64,000 nucleotides of DNA, taken from contig CM077823.1 in the NCBI GenBank assembly GCA_039720395.1, positions 37,492,536 to 37,556,535 of the forward strand. Direction: 5' to 3'. This document shows positions 47,407-59,706 of this stretch, in pieces. Numbering within the stretch: position 1 is the first letter of the stretch; each line of letters opens with the position of its first letter. Made by a program: the position numbers and the translations under genes. Origin of the DNA: Liquidambar formosana. Taxonomy: Eukaryota; Streptophyta; Magnoliopsida; Saxifragales; Altingiaceae. A model generated the notes under the pieces. The model was not told where the DNA came from and searched no databases. It was given only the letters and a program-made list of their open reading frames with translations.

Positions 47407-50400
47407 GAATGGGATTTGCTGCAGTTGGCCATTTCAACTGTAGTGTCCAGTAGCTGATAGATGGATGACATGTGGCAGCTCAGTTCATGAATGGTTGAGA
47501 TGAATTACAAGGAAGGTGTCCGTTTGGCTTTAACGCCGTTTGTGTTGTCCCCAAAACACAGCATTTAGGGAAAACCTTTTAGGAGCCAAAACACAGATTT
47601 GGTTTCAAAACCAGATCTCGACTCTCTCTCCTCCTCTCTACTCCTTTCTCCTCTCTCTACTCTCTCCTCTTCGCCTCTTCGCCTCTGCTCCTCTCCGTCC
47701 CCTTCGCCCTCCTGTCAGAACAACCTCTTAGCCCTAAGTTCCGTTCTTTTCTGCCATCGGTGAAACCCCAAAAATCTGTTACTCCCATCGATGACGAGCG
47801 ACTCCCCCATCCACGGCACGGTGCACGATGACGAGCTTCTTTTCCTTCGGCAATGAGCTCCTCTTCACATGCTCCCGTCGGCATCTCACTCAAACCACCT
47901 CCCGTTGGTGAGTTTAGGGTTTATAATTTTTTTTTCCTTTTGGTTGAAATGCAATGCTATGCTGTTGCGGGATTTAGATCTGAAACCCCAATTTTTTTTC
48001 CCCTGCTATTGTGGTTTTGTGTGCTGTAACCAAATCAATTTTTTAAAGACACAAATCAAGAATGAAAAGATGGGTTGATTAATCTCTGTGTTGTTGAAAA
48101 TGAATTTGAGACAATGCTTGTAAAAATCCCTTTTTGAAATATGCAATACATGTTCCCTTTTTGTATGTATTAAGTGGACAAATCCTGAAATAGGAAATTT
48201 ATTTATTTATTTATTTTTTTTACATATACATTACAAAAAAGTCTTGGTGAAGTTAGTTTGCTGTTAGGGAAATTTTTGTGTTTTTTTTTTTAAAATGTGC
48301 AATACATGTTCAAAATTTTGTTTTGTGTGTGGAATGAAAGATCTCATTTTTATATCATATAAATCTTCAATATTTGTAAGGTTTTAATTTTTTTTTTAAT
48401 ATATACATTAATCCTTTTATTTATGTCTACAGATAGATGGTTCTAACTTAAGACCGCCATTGGATTCAATGTTGAGCTCAATCTCACCACTAAATAGCAT
48501 TTGAGGTTTTCTGGCTACAAATATTGATGGTTCAACTTGGGCATTTGAGCCTTGTCAAGGCTCAAATAACCTTTCTACTATTGATGATTGATTGCCAAAG
48601 CATGGAACGAATCCAAAAGAATGATTTTGTCTCAATGATTTTTATTTGATGCATTTTAGTTTAATATGTACGCCGAATATTGATGTAAACCTTACCAAAA
48701 TAATTTTTGTAACCTTTTTGCATTGATATATTGTTGGTTGTTGAACAAATAGTGAGTAGTTTGATTTCATATAGGTTTGGTAAGTTGATAACTTGGGATA
48801 TCTTGGTTATAGATAGGGTTATGCTTGAATTTCTAAAAAAAATTGGTACTTTGATATATTATTGGCTGATGAATGAATAGTGAGTACTTTGATTTTATAC
48901 AGGTTTGGTAAGTCGATAACTTGGAATATCTTGGTTATAGATAGTGTCATGTTTGAATTTCTAAAAAAAATTGGTGCCTTGATATATTAGGAGATAAATT
49001 TTTTTTTTTTTTTTTTTTGTTTAATAAAGAAAAACCAATGCCTTACTAGAAGTTTGAAGCCAATATAATGGATGTGTTCCATTGCAATGACAAAGAAAGA
49101 GGGACGTGTCCCTTATCCTAATTCATACATATTTTGAATTTTTGGTTTCATTGGCAATTTGTTTTTAAGCCATGAGTAATACAAATCCTTCTCATTCATG
49201 AAAGATAAACCAATGCAAGGTCAAATCTTCATAAAATATAAAACCTTGCTCATTAATCATCGTTAAGTCATAAGCCACTATAGAAGTAGAGCTATAATCA
49301 CACTATCCACAACCAATGGCAATTGGTGGTCAAATTCATTCAAAAAAGTAGAGCTATAATCAGACTATCACACTATAAAAGTAGAGCTACTACTACCATT
49401 GGTACATCCACACATAATCACACTTAAGAATAATAAATTCATTCAAAATTAGTAGTGATTGGAATTTCCAAATAAAAGTTAATATCAGAAGTTGATAGTA
49501 ATATTGCAAAATAGATGGTTAGATCTTAGCTGGCCTCAATAAAGCCAATGCCAAAACACCCAAGGTAGAGCGTTAATGGAAAAGGCGACTAATCTATAAA
49601 CCCCAAAAGGACTACAATTGGTGCTCAAATTGCTGTGCTAGTTGAGCAGCCAAGCCTAGCCATAACTTTCTTTTAGTTGGTTTAGAGGGAGCTACCGTCA
49701 AGTTGCCTATATAGTAGGGTGCTTTTGCGTGATCTTGAAAAAGCAAAAATATAGCATAACATAAATGACATTTGATAATAATGCCTAAAGCCAAAACAAT
49801 GGCTAACAGCCAAATTCAAAAACTTTGATATTTGGTTAATAAGGCCTTTTATCATAGCCAAATCACTATTCTCATCTTCATTTTGGGTTGCTCCACCTCT
49901 TCTAGTTATCCAGTTGTAGTTCTTCCAAAAAGTCTTCAAACCACTGCAAAAAAGATCAATTCTTTCACATAGTCTTTAATCCATTGCATAAAACCCCGAT
50001 ATAGTCATCAACCTACACAACAAAATTGGAAAGCATGGTAATTAGGGAAAAACAAAAGTTAATATTGTCATTAAACAGAAGTCCAAAAAAGGTGCTTTAT
50101 ACAGAGCTTAATAAAATTATACAGAGCTTAATAAAATGATTTATAGCTTAATAAACTATAGGGGATTATTGGATGCAGGAGATTGCCCATGGTTTGTGCA
50201 TCACGGGGATTACCTTGGGCCTAATGGCTTGGGATACCCCTCGTTTGACCCAAAAAAAAAAAAAAAAAAAAATAGAAAAAAAGAAACCCAATCTTTAACA
50301 AAGTGTAAAAGAAAATGGGCTGCTAAACATTGCATTCAAGCTTTATTTTATACACAAAAAATTCCTAACCCCTAACTTTTCTATTGCTTCATTAAATATG

Positions 50401-52018
50401 CAGAGTTAATTGGCCAAAATGGAGGCATTCAAGCAAAAACAAAATCCAGCAACATACCCACAAAAAAAAAAACAACATTAGAAGTCGGGGGTAAAAACCA
50501 TTTACAAGCATCCCGCCATCAACACTAATAATCTAGCCAGTGATGTATGATGAGGCAGGTAAACAAAGGAATGCCACCAGGGATGAGACCTCTTCCAAAT
50601 ATTCCTTGTTGTTGAGAACCTGGAATGAAAGAGCAAATTGAGGAGACAAAATGAAAAATTAACCTAAACAAGAGATACAGAATATCATTCACTTGTCCCC
50701 TACCATGGCATAGAAAGTTAGAAAGTATTGCGACATCAACTTTGGCCTTTGTCTTGGCTAAATTATATCAAATGTATAGTATTGTATTATATACTAGACT
50801 AGATCAATTTTTAGTATGCGTACTATATCTAAATAGATGGCAAGTTTAGAAATTTTGATGAAATGTTAAAATTTTGACAGTTCATTTTGATTTCGTGCAA
50901 GATCCATGGCCACTATAATCAGCCAATTGACAACCCGAAGAAGCTCAGCCCAACTTAAAATCACATACAATGAAAGGAAATTACTTTCTTAACCACTGAG
51001 GTTCTGATGTACCAAGGTGCAACAGCATTGCTTCTAATGTTGTCTTTTGCCCACTCATAAAATCCAGTTAAAGGTTTAGTTTCCCTAAGCACTAACACTA
51101 GCAACAGCAGCAATATACCCAAAAAAAAAAAAAACAATTGAACTATACACAAAAAATCCCTAACCCCTAACACTAGCAGCTGCACTACCACCATGCATAC
51201 ACAAAGAAAAATAATAATAAAAACCATTCTAAACCAAATTTTTGAACATGTATTTCGGGGTTAGGGTTACACACACACACAAAAAAAAAAAAAAAAAGAA
51301 GAAAAAAACATACTTGGGTTTCAGGGGCATGGAAGAAGACGCTGACGGGAGGTGAAATGGGTCGACGACTATGTAGTGCGCCGACGATGAGGGGGTTGGG
51401 ACCCGAGAGAGATATCAAGATGGAGCAATGGCAACGGCAGGGGCAGGGAAAAAATGATTGGCATCTCCTAAACCCGGCAACAAGGGGAGTGCCGACGATG
51501 AGCGGGCCGACGTGGCGTCCCACTAACGGGAGAGAGGCTCGCTGATGAGTGGATCTGAGATTCGATAAGGGAGAGAAAGACAGGAGGGACGTCCAGCCAA
51601 CGGGAGAGAGGACGCGATAGAGGGGAAGAGAGCGGTCCAGCCGACGGCCCCCGATGGGTGCTGACGAAAAGCTGGGGTGGAGTGCCTTTCGGCGAGGGGG
51701 GAGAAGCTCGTTGTCGGCAGTGCGTGGATCTGAGAAGGAGAGAGAGGAGGGAAAGAAGAGAGAGAGAAGGGGGGTGGAGAATGAAATCTCAGATCTGAAA
51801 ATTTGGGGGAAATCGAAATGATACCAAATGCAGCGTTGTGGTATGTTTTTTGAATCTCTCCATCCCATGCCATTAACGTCAGGCTACTCTAGTTCAAATG
51901 ACCTTCTTTTTGCACGTTTTGAATCCCAGTCATAGATAACTTTAATTGGACATGTGTCGTCCATCTATCGGTTACTGGACGCTGTAGTTGAAATGGCCAA
52001 CTGCAGCAAATCCAAATC
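47407..52018. mobile_element. Pack-MULE with a tropinone-reductase-like fragment
   Basis: The ends are inverted repeats (left gaatgggatttgctgcag, right complement gatttggatttgctgcag) with about 65 bp of clear pairing and weaker pairing beyond. They are flanked by a 9 bp near-match, TACGTAAGG (47398-47406) and CACGTAAGC (52019-52027), seven internal bases identical. No transposase. Both ends lead into CT/GA-rich sequence. The interior carries gene pieces, notably an SDR fragment at 50495-51062. A minus-strand frame at 49682-49939 is exon-like but not identified. The element sits 27 bp from a PI4K-alpha exon. Confidence 0.75.
50495..51062 (-). pseudogene. Tropinone-reductase-like SDR fragment (two exons) in the MULE
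   Basis: Short-chain dehydrogenase/reductase of the tropinone-reductase-like group. Exon 51062-50985 reads EWAKDNIRSNAVAPWYIRTS then VVKK. The intron is 50984-50620 (GTAATT...CAG). Exon 50619-50495 reads VLNNKEYLEEVSSLVAFLCL, then PASSYITG-stop-IISVDGGMLVNGF. The stop TAG replaces the usual Gln (CAG). About 15 residues that normally lie between EYLEEV and the second EEV are missing, which looks like a deletion between the two similar phrases. The NADP-binding N-terminus and catalytic Tyr-Lys are absent, so this is a captured, non-functional fragment. Confidence 0.85.
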
Positions 52019-53809
52019 CACGTAAGCACACAATAAAATAAATTAAAGAAAAAAATGGGCAGAAGAAAAGAAAAAGAAATTTCAGCAAGAACATTTATAT
52101 AAAGGTCTATTAAACAAGTAAAAATACTAAACAATGCACCCAATATAAAATTTAGGCTTGGGAATAAAGTTCTCCCAAACTTTCATAATAAAAAGGAAAG
52201 ACGGCACTTCTGGCAAAGACATGTGCACGGGTAGTTTAAATAGTCTATGTTCTATACGCTGAGGCATTATCAAAAGTGTATTAATGTCAAACAACCTAGC
52301 AAAAAGTTGAAGTAAATAAAATTATGAAAATATAAAATAATTACAACTTAATCATCAAAAACATGAAATTTAGGCTATGTACAGATTGAGAGAAATGGAG
52401 AGAAGAGAAGAAAAAAGAAAATGACTTTTTCCCCATTTCCCTCGTTTGGATTGTTAACTTAGGAGAGAAGAGAAAAGAAATGGAGAGAAAATCGACCAAT
52501 TTACCTTTCTCTTCAAATTGGAGAGATTTAGATAAAAATGGAGAGAAAAGTAATAAGTTAGTGATGAAATGACAAATATATCCTTACATAACTTTGTTTA
52601 ATATATAAAAAAGGGTAATAATGTAATTGTGATTACTTTCTCTCCTTTTTTCTTCATTAATAAGGTCTGACTAACCAAACATGGTAGAAAAAAAGTTACT
52701 TACTCTTCTCTTCTCTTCTTTTCCCTTCTCTTTTTTTCTCTTCTCTTCTCTTCTCTCCTCTCCATTTCTCTCAATCCATACACAGCCTTAGTAAAAATTA
52801 TTGGTACTTCTATTTTTATAAGAAACAATTTATTACAGAGAAGAATCTGAAATACAGCATAGTAGGAAGAGATTTCTTACTAGAAGAAGAGATCAAAAAG
52901 AACTAAACAACCTGAAGTTATGATCGACTAATGCAAGACTAAACTATGAGAAAGTTATAATACTAAAACACATTTAAGAGAAGCCAAGATTGGCTTAATT
53001 TTAGAGCTTATACCTATTACTTAATAGTTTAAATTTTGATTTCACAAATTAATCCCACCTCCATGGTAATTGGCGTTTAATTTCTACCAAATGTCAACCA
53101 AAAAAAAAAAGTAATTAAAATTAAAATTAAGATTTTTTTAAAAAAATTATTAAAAAAGAAAACCAATGGCAAGAAGAAATCAACAAGTTATGGAACATTA
53201 AAACCTAGACTTCATTAGAACCAAATATGAACAGGAATCAAACTCACTTGAACAAAAAAAAAAAAGACTATTTAAAAGATAACATTAGCCAAAACCCACT
53301 GACCAAGATTAACAACCCACACTGACCAAAGCCATGTGATAACAAGGACAGCATCATAGGTGACAAACAGGAACTAGGAAGACCACTAAGTGAGGGTGAA
53401 GCGGAGATTTTGAAGTAGACTATTTCCACTGAAGACTTGTGCCCTAGATGGATGAAGTGAAAGGATAATTAAGTGTTGTGTGAATGTATGATACCTATGA
53501 AGATTCATATATAAAACAATGTGTAACTAATATGAAAATGTCAAAATGGATTAGTGGTAATAAAAGAATAGATAATATATGAAATCAATGAACTCGTGAG
53601 AAGTTAGACGTGGCACCAAGTAGGCAAGATAAGAGGAAGTCATCAAAGATGATAGGTCATGTGCAATTTGATTCAAGGTAAAGGCACTACAAGGAACGAG
53701 GAAGGAAAAAAGGAAAGCTGGAATGGAGCGGTTAAAAAGTCATGAGATCCAATGATTTAAAATAAATATATGACTCCAAATCGAGTCCAAAAGAAAAGGT
53801 GAAAAATGC
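52019..53809. other. PI4K-alpha intron remainder, no gene
   Basis: A/T-rich. It holds a region at about 52380-52790 bounded by inverted CT/AG-rich phrases: 'aggctatgtacagattgagagaaatggagagaa' near 52372 and its complement 'ttctctccatttctctcaatccatacacagcct' near 52757. This is a MITE-like inverted pair of roughly 420 bp. Nothing else is recognisable. Confidence 0.5.
52370..52792. mobile_element. MITE with inverted ends 'ggctatgtacagattgagag'
   Basis: The left end (ggctatgtacagattgagag...) and right end (...ctctcaatccatacacagcc) are near-perfect inverted repeats of over 30 bp, continuing as 'agagaagagaagaaaa' against 'ttctcttctcttctc'. The length of about 420 bp and absence of coding fit a MITE. 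Confidence 0.65.
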
Positions 53810-53990
53810 CATTACTCAATGTTGATCCCGCTTAGGGGTCCAGGGAAAGGTGAGCTAGATAGGTCCTCACCTTTTTTTTCTTAAAATACAAAGTGATGAC
53901 TACTATTGAGTATTGAGACTCAAACCTACGCCTTCACACTAGGAAGCCTGAGATCTTTTACCATTGCACCAGACAATAACCCCTATCACT
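53810..53990 (-). mobile_element. tRNA-derived SINE (or tRNA-like relict)
   Basis: On the minus strand an A-box-like TGGTGCAATGGT (53971-53960) is followed by a B-box-like GGTTTGAGTCTC (53926-53915) at a tRNA-like distance. No intact cloverleaf is evident. Boundaries are approximate. Confidence 0.5.
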
Positions 53991-54837
53991 CCAAATAGAG
54001 TGGAATGGAGAAAAAAAAGGATTAATGCAGCCACCCCTTATTTATGGAATTGATTGTTCTTAAAATTATCAAAGATTGTTGATTGAGATGCGATATTCAC
54101 AATTACAATGTGCAAAAGAATCTAGACATTAACACCAAATTCATGCATACGCTAAACCATAATTTAACAATCCTCCCCTCTTTTAGATTTTTATATGACT
54201 TTATTTTGTAACAGATGGCATGCTCGCCGCACAGGTGATGTTGCTGTTAGTCAAAAATCAATTATGGACAATCTTTTAGGACTTTAAGTGAATTCAAAAA
54301 TGCTTTAATTATTCAAACTAGATTGTTAGGCTAATTGATTAGATATTGGATGGATTTTCGCTACTTCATGATTGTTCTTTTACAAGGGAAAGACAATGTT
54401 TTTCTTCCTATTTCTCTTCTTAGATTCTAAAAAAAAATACTCTTCTTGGTTATTATTATATAAAACTAATTTGTTAGAACTATAAAACTATTTAACTCCC
54501 AATTAGTTTAAACCCCCAAAATCATGGACATTGGACACCTCATATCTGGCATCGAACAAGATCCCAAAACCACCAACTAAAATAATGAGATGTAACAAAA
54601 CAGAATGGCCTAATAACCCATTACAAATAAGCACAACACTTCCACTAATACTGACTTCAAGAGAAAATTCCCTATGCTAACAGACACAAGCTTACTCAAA
54701 CAGAGGATATAAACAATTGGCCATATAATTCAAAATGACATCAACATATAGTATCTATAATCACATGCAATATGCGCGTGCACATAAAATGCATCCTCTG
54801 TTTGTTTCGTCATTTAGTAATATATAGTATTTTTTTT

Positions 54838-55022
54838 AATGACAAGGAAACCCATTGGGCAAACCTTGGGCCCATAAAAGATCTTAATACCTATATGAAC
54901 CAAGTAAGTTCAAGGTCCATGAGAACCATTAAAACATGAGGGTAGTCCTAAGGGGTTTAGCAAAGGTCGAACTCAGGACCTCTACTTCCTGAGGCGTAAT
55001 CCCTTGCCAAGTGAGCTACCCC
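54838..55022 (-). mobile_element. tRNA-derived SINE in a PI4K-alpha intron
   Basis: On the minus strand an A box TAGCTCACTTGG (55018-55007) and a B box GAGTTCGACC (54974-54965) head about 185 bp ending near an A-rich tail (attaaaaaaaa, about 54838). It lies 33 bp from the splice donor of the exon at 55056-55217. Target duplications were not resolved. Confidence 0.6.
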
Positions 55023-55620
55023 TTGGGGTTCTTTTAGTAACAGTATAAAACTAACCTGTTCCTCGTAATCATTTTGTTCTTGTATACTTGTGGCTAATCC
55101 CATGATAAAGGTGTCCAGAGGAGCCCGCTCCTCGCTCCATCCAAATTCAATTATCTCACAACTTGTCTTCATGACACTCTCAAACATCGCTCCCTGGCAG
55201 CTGCCCCATGTATCAGCCTGTTTCAAGTAACATTTTACACGAAAACATTAATACCACATTGTGCATTGGATAATGGTCTTAAATATGGAACCATTCAAAA
55301 GTCGTACCTGCAAACACGTAGTCAGCACAAGGGGTTTGAGACGTATGAGCAAAACTCGCAACAGCTGACCTCCACGAGTAACACCAATTTGTGCAATTCC
55401 AGAAAGCAAAGAAGAAAATAGTTCTTCACAAATTCTCAACTTACGCCACACGGAGAGCAAACACGCATCAGCAGCATCTATCAACAAAGCAAGAGTCTCA
55501 AGCAACAACCTTTTCGAGGATTTCCCATCCGAATCAAGAGACGTGAGACTCTTAATTTTCAACCTAGCTGCAGCTTGCTAAACAGATAGTTTTGTATTGA
55601 TACGGGTTTTTAGTAGCTGT

Positions 55621-56884
55621 CCCGACCCTGTTCAGTCCAAACCCACTTCCCTTATCTGCACACAAAAGCAAGAGTAGAACAAGCTCATTCTCATCACCCC
55701 CACCCCCCTTTTGCTCAATAAGTTTATTTTCTAATTTTTACTACAGATCATTCATGGTCTGTTTGGTTGGAGAGGAAGTGTAAAAAAATAGAAATAAAAT
55801 CTGATTCTTAGATTTCTTTTATTAGTTGGGACTTGGGACCTAAGAAAAGTATAACCTCTCGTCACTTCATCCAAAAAAAAAAAAAAAAATGTATAACCTC
55901 TAGTCACAACTCACAAGAGCACAATATAGCTAATTGGTTTAGCTCTTTCTCTCTCCACCGTCCCCTCTCTCTCTCTCTCTCCTACCCCCCCCCCCCTCTC
56001 TATCGGCTGAGAAAAATGGGTGAGAAATCCTCTAGAAGTTAGGTTTTAAATGAAACATAATGGAGGGGTAAAATGGTCTTTATATCTCATAAAAATCTTG
56101 TCTTTCAGCAAAAATTTTGAGTGTTATAGTCGACTATAATGACTTATAGTCGACTAAAACTCCCCAATGAATAGTACTGCGACATTCTGTTTGTTATAGT
56201 TGACTATAAGTTGTTATAATTGACTATAAAACCCAATAGGTACAAAAAGAGATATTCTATTGGTTATAATCAACTACAAAGGGTTATAGTCAACTATAAC
56301 ACTCAGCATGCACAACAGAGAGGTACATGACTCACCAAAACATACCTTAATACAATCAAACAAAGAACCCTTGATCACAAAATTCAATCATAATATCCTA
56401 ACATCAGATACATGTATTACCCATACAAGTGATCATCCAACAATCTTGGGATTAACTATGTTAATCATAGATTAAACCTTTAATACCTTATTTAAAATTT
56501 ATGGGTGTTACAAAAGCTACGTTTAGAAACTCCACCATTTTCAACCCTATCTTTGTTATAGTCTTTCAAAAAGGAGATACAGACTCTATGTAATTCACGT
56601 ATCCAATCACTAACTTATTCTATCTAGTTTTATTGGACTGCATTAGGGGTTGTTTGGAAAACTTGAAAATTTGGCCAACTAAGGCTAAGTCTGGCGATTT
56701 TTGATTTCACACTGTTTAATAAATTTATTTTTCTTACTAAATAGTTCAGCTTTGTTCTGAAAATAAGGCATAAATACAATTTTTTTCAAACCAACTGTGA
56801 GTTGGTTCACTTAAAAATTAGATAATAGTTATAAATTGGATCTAGTCTGATCCAATTTTTGAAGTTCCCAAACAGATCCTTAGC
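55621..56884. other. Non-coding stretch with a TAGTCGACTA cluster
   Basis: No gene is visible. It contains a CT microsatellite with a poly-C run (about 55965-55995) and the palindrome cluster listed separately. The small frame at 55833-56042 is low-complexity and not called. Confidence 0.55.
56123..56301. repeat. Cluster of TATAGTCGACTATA-type palindromes
   Basis: Six variants of (T)TATAGT(C/T)(G/A)ACTATAA within about 180 bp, of the same kind as those in the MULE arms and related to those in the solo LTR at 37869-39186. Confidence 0.85.
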
Positions 56885-57165
56885 CTCTTAAACACTTTGT
56901 TGGGGGAATGACCCAACTTTGCCAAAGTACAATGTCCACTTCTTGGTATTCCATTTTATTTTTATTTTTTTTTTAGATCAAGAGGACCCAAAAAAAAAAA
57001 AAAAAGAAAAGAAAAGAAAGAAAGGCTATTTTCCAAAGGATACGTTAAAGGTAAGGAAAATAGCACGGATCCCCCTAATAGTATTTGAGTGGTGCTTCTA
57101 AAAAATAATGGTATTTGAGTGGGGTTTGGATGCGGGTAGTTTAGGTGTCGAACCACCTTTAATGT
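56885..57165 (+). repeat. Copy of 8445-8750 in opposite orientation
   Basis: Reverse complement of the unit 1 repeat, from 'agcctcttaaacactttgttggggg' (here) to 'gtagtttaggtgtcgaacc'. The right flank matches the right flank in unit 1 without inversion. Confidence 0.75.
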
Positions 57166-57289
57166 CACCTAAAAGAAAGGTTGAGTAACATGCTATTCTT
57201 CTCAAATTTTCTTCATTTTAGCTGTCATTTCGAAAGCTATGGGTATGATACATTAAGCTTCGACTTGAATCTTGGAAACATTAAGGGAA

Positions 57290-59706
57290 AAAGAGAGAAA
57301 AGAGGGAAAAATCTTTAAAATTACTTGAGAAAAGAATTCATGGTTAAGCACTTTTTAACATTTTGCTTTCCTTACTCTCAAATTTGTTGAATTCCAAATA
57401 GAGCTTGGGATCAATAATAGAAAGACGATAACTTTGGTATAAATGAAAAGAAAAGGGATTGATTGATTGCCAAATGAAATGGAGGATTTATGATAATATG
57501 ATGTATACCATTGCTCAAAAGATAAAGCAAACGAGAGGATTCCTAGCATGGGTTGCTCACTAGGGGTGTTCATGGTTTTGATTAAAACCGAAAACCAAAT
57601 CAAACCGGTTGGTTTGGTTTGGTTTTTTTGTCATTAGGTTTGGTTTTGGTTCTAATTTTAGAAAACCGAATTAAATTGGTTTGATTTTGGTTTTGATGTT
57701 AAAAACACCAAACCAAACCAAACCGAAAAACTAAAAAAATTGAAAAAATATTATATATATATAATTTTATATGTTACATATTAAACTTAGTTTGTAAATT
57801 TTCTACCCTAATAAGGGAAGAATAGGTAATATATTCAAAATAAACTTAGTTTGTAAATTTTCTATTCTAATAAGGGCAGAATAGGTAATAGATTCAAAAT
57901 AGTAGTACACTACTAGAAGTAAAACGTTAGGAATGGGCTTGTTTTTGTAGATTTTAACTTTCTTATTGTTTTTACTTTATTAGATTAACATGTATTAAAC
58001 TAGCTATTAATGTTGTGTGAGATATTGGCACGTATTAGATTAGAGATCGGATTTGCATTTGGATTCACATAAGTCAATACTTTTCCATTTTGATATAATG
58101 TTTAATGTTTTTTTTAGTTGCTAATGTAATGATTTTATCAAAAATATTTTTATTTGGAGTTTGGTTTGTCATTTTTTCCATTTTTAATTATTTGTTGCTA
58201 CTTAATAGGATAAAACCAAAACCGAACCAAACCAAACCGAAATTTTATGGTTTGGTTTGGTATTTTTATAGTATGGTTTGGTTTTGGTTTGGGAAAAAAA
58301 AAACCAAAATATAATGGTTTGGTTTGAAATCTACCCTAAAACCGAACCAAACCAAACCACGAACACCCCTATTGCTCACCATCAACTCTTCTTTTGATGT
58401 GAAATTTTTTGACTTGATTTTTTTTTTTCTTGATCAAATAAAAAATTCAGAACCTTATGGACTATTGTATAACCTAGCACCCTATCTTATAGGATAAATA
58501 CCCCAAGCCACAAAGGTGGAGAAAATTTGAAAAGAGAGAGCTACCACATGCATGAGGAATACCTTCTTAACCTTTGGTGGCACGGACACATTATATTGAT
58601 CCAAAATGTTGTGACATTTACGTCAGAACCGTGTAGAATGTAGATGTATGCATGCACACACCTGTTAAAAGTATTGGGAATGGTTGGAAACAACAACTAT
58701 GTATAATGACAAGGGACTAACTCAAAATCATGGAATTAAGATTCCTATAATATCATGGGTTTAGCTGTAGTTTTTCCTTATTTATTTTTCTTTCATTCCA
58801 GTATTCAATTGATTCATAAATAAACCTCTCTTCGTTCTTTCACTATCCATCGGTTGTTTGTGGATGAATTATGCATCACGGCCTCAAGGGATTAATCTGG
58901 CTCAAACTTTAATGAAAGTAATCTCAAATACCCGTTATATTGTTTGAAAAACGAACAAACAAACAAATATTTACCCAATCACCAGGTCTAAAAAAATTTG
59001 ACATGATAGGAGGGCCGGAGGTCATTGTTGAAATTTCTCGAGGTGTGTTAATTTCTACCTTTGAGCTGTCCCTATATTTTTCTATAGAATTATATTCCAT
59101 GTAGAAGACAACAGATGTAGATATTATTTTGATGTACGTTGTTTTCTCCCTCTCTAACAAATCCGAACTTTAGAATGATAATCTTTAGTATTAGGCTTAA
59201 TGTGTCGCAAATTTCTGTCCAGGGTAAGCATAGGCTGATCTTTACCAAAACTCTCCCAATTCATAATAACACAACTCCTACCATACAAAAACAAACACTA
59301 CTCATGATGTAAACCTGAAAGGGACCAAAATGCACTTTATGATTTCCAATGACTATTATGACATAACAATCATAGAATATCAAAAGCAACCCAAGATGTG
59401 GACATGCATATTATGTCTCTTTGTGCTAGTTAGGAGTATCTTGCTAGAACTTCATAATTAGTGTTTATTATAGTTTCTTAAGAATAAAAAAATAAGCGAT
59501 TTGATTAGGACTGCGGTTAGTTATCCCTTATTCCAATTCTCATGAAGCCGGCTATTACGATAATTTAACATTAGGGTGTTATATTAATTAAATAAGGAAC
59601 CTGGACAGTTGTCTAGATTTTTTTTCTTTATTTATTTGTAAAATAATGTTTAGAAAAAAAATAAATGTTTGCAAAATGTAACACAACGTACATCAAAATA
59701 ATATCA
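57290..59706 (+). repeat. Duplicated block, unit 2 copy of 9000-10560
   Basis: Collinear with 9000-10560 apart from the hAT-type insertion at 57561-58371. Non-coding. The frames at 57355-57603 and 58924-59160 are copies of equally unconvincing frames in unit 1. Confidence 0.8.
57561..58371. mobile_element. Non-autonomous hAT-type element (811 bp)
   Basis: The ends are TAGGGGTGTTCATGG and CCACGAACACCCCTA (inverted, one mismatch), flanked by the 8 bp duplication TTGCTCAC (57553-57560 and 58372-58379). Unit 1 has a single TTGCTCAC at the same place (about 9266). The interior near both ends is built from repeats of 'aaaccaaaccaaaccgaa'. No transposase frame. The 8 bp duplication and end sequence fit the hAT superfamily. 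Confidence 0.85.

Larger units (their letters stand above)
46964..55620 (-). pseudogene. PI4KA1: PI4K-alpha, four N-terminal-half exons, interrupted by a MULE
   Basis: Minus-strand exons are about 55620-55308 (KTRINTKLSV-stop-QAAARLKIKSL ... LLIRLKPLVLTTCLQ), 55217-55056 (ADTWGSCQGAMFESV ... NDYEEQ), 47380-47211 (KEKQVIPIVQLNVIRLLADL ... MILPLFIESLE-stop-GDAS) and 47056-46964 (LLDAVFRMASLGFEKS ... RSYLSK). They follow each other exactly as in plant phosphatidylinositol 4-kinase alpha. TAG stops replace a Tyr codon near 55580 and a Glu codon at 47247-47249, and the frame is disturbed upstream of 55620. The 47407-52018 MULE and two SINEs lie in the second intron. Homology ends at 46964. The C-terminal exons are missing here but present at 4724-5746. 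Confidence 0.88.

Noticed and set aside
51185..51868. Long minus-strand open frame of 227 residues
   Set aside because: It is composed of CT-rich leader-like DNA, low-complexity Ser/Pro/Leu and a Phe run. It spans the MULE arm and the captured SDR region in the wrong frame, and no domain is recognisable.
54957..55030. Functional tRNA gene
   Set aside because: A and B boxes are present but the flanks do not form an acceptor stem and the sequence continues into a SINE-like body with an A-rich end.
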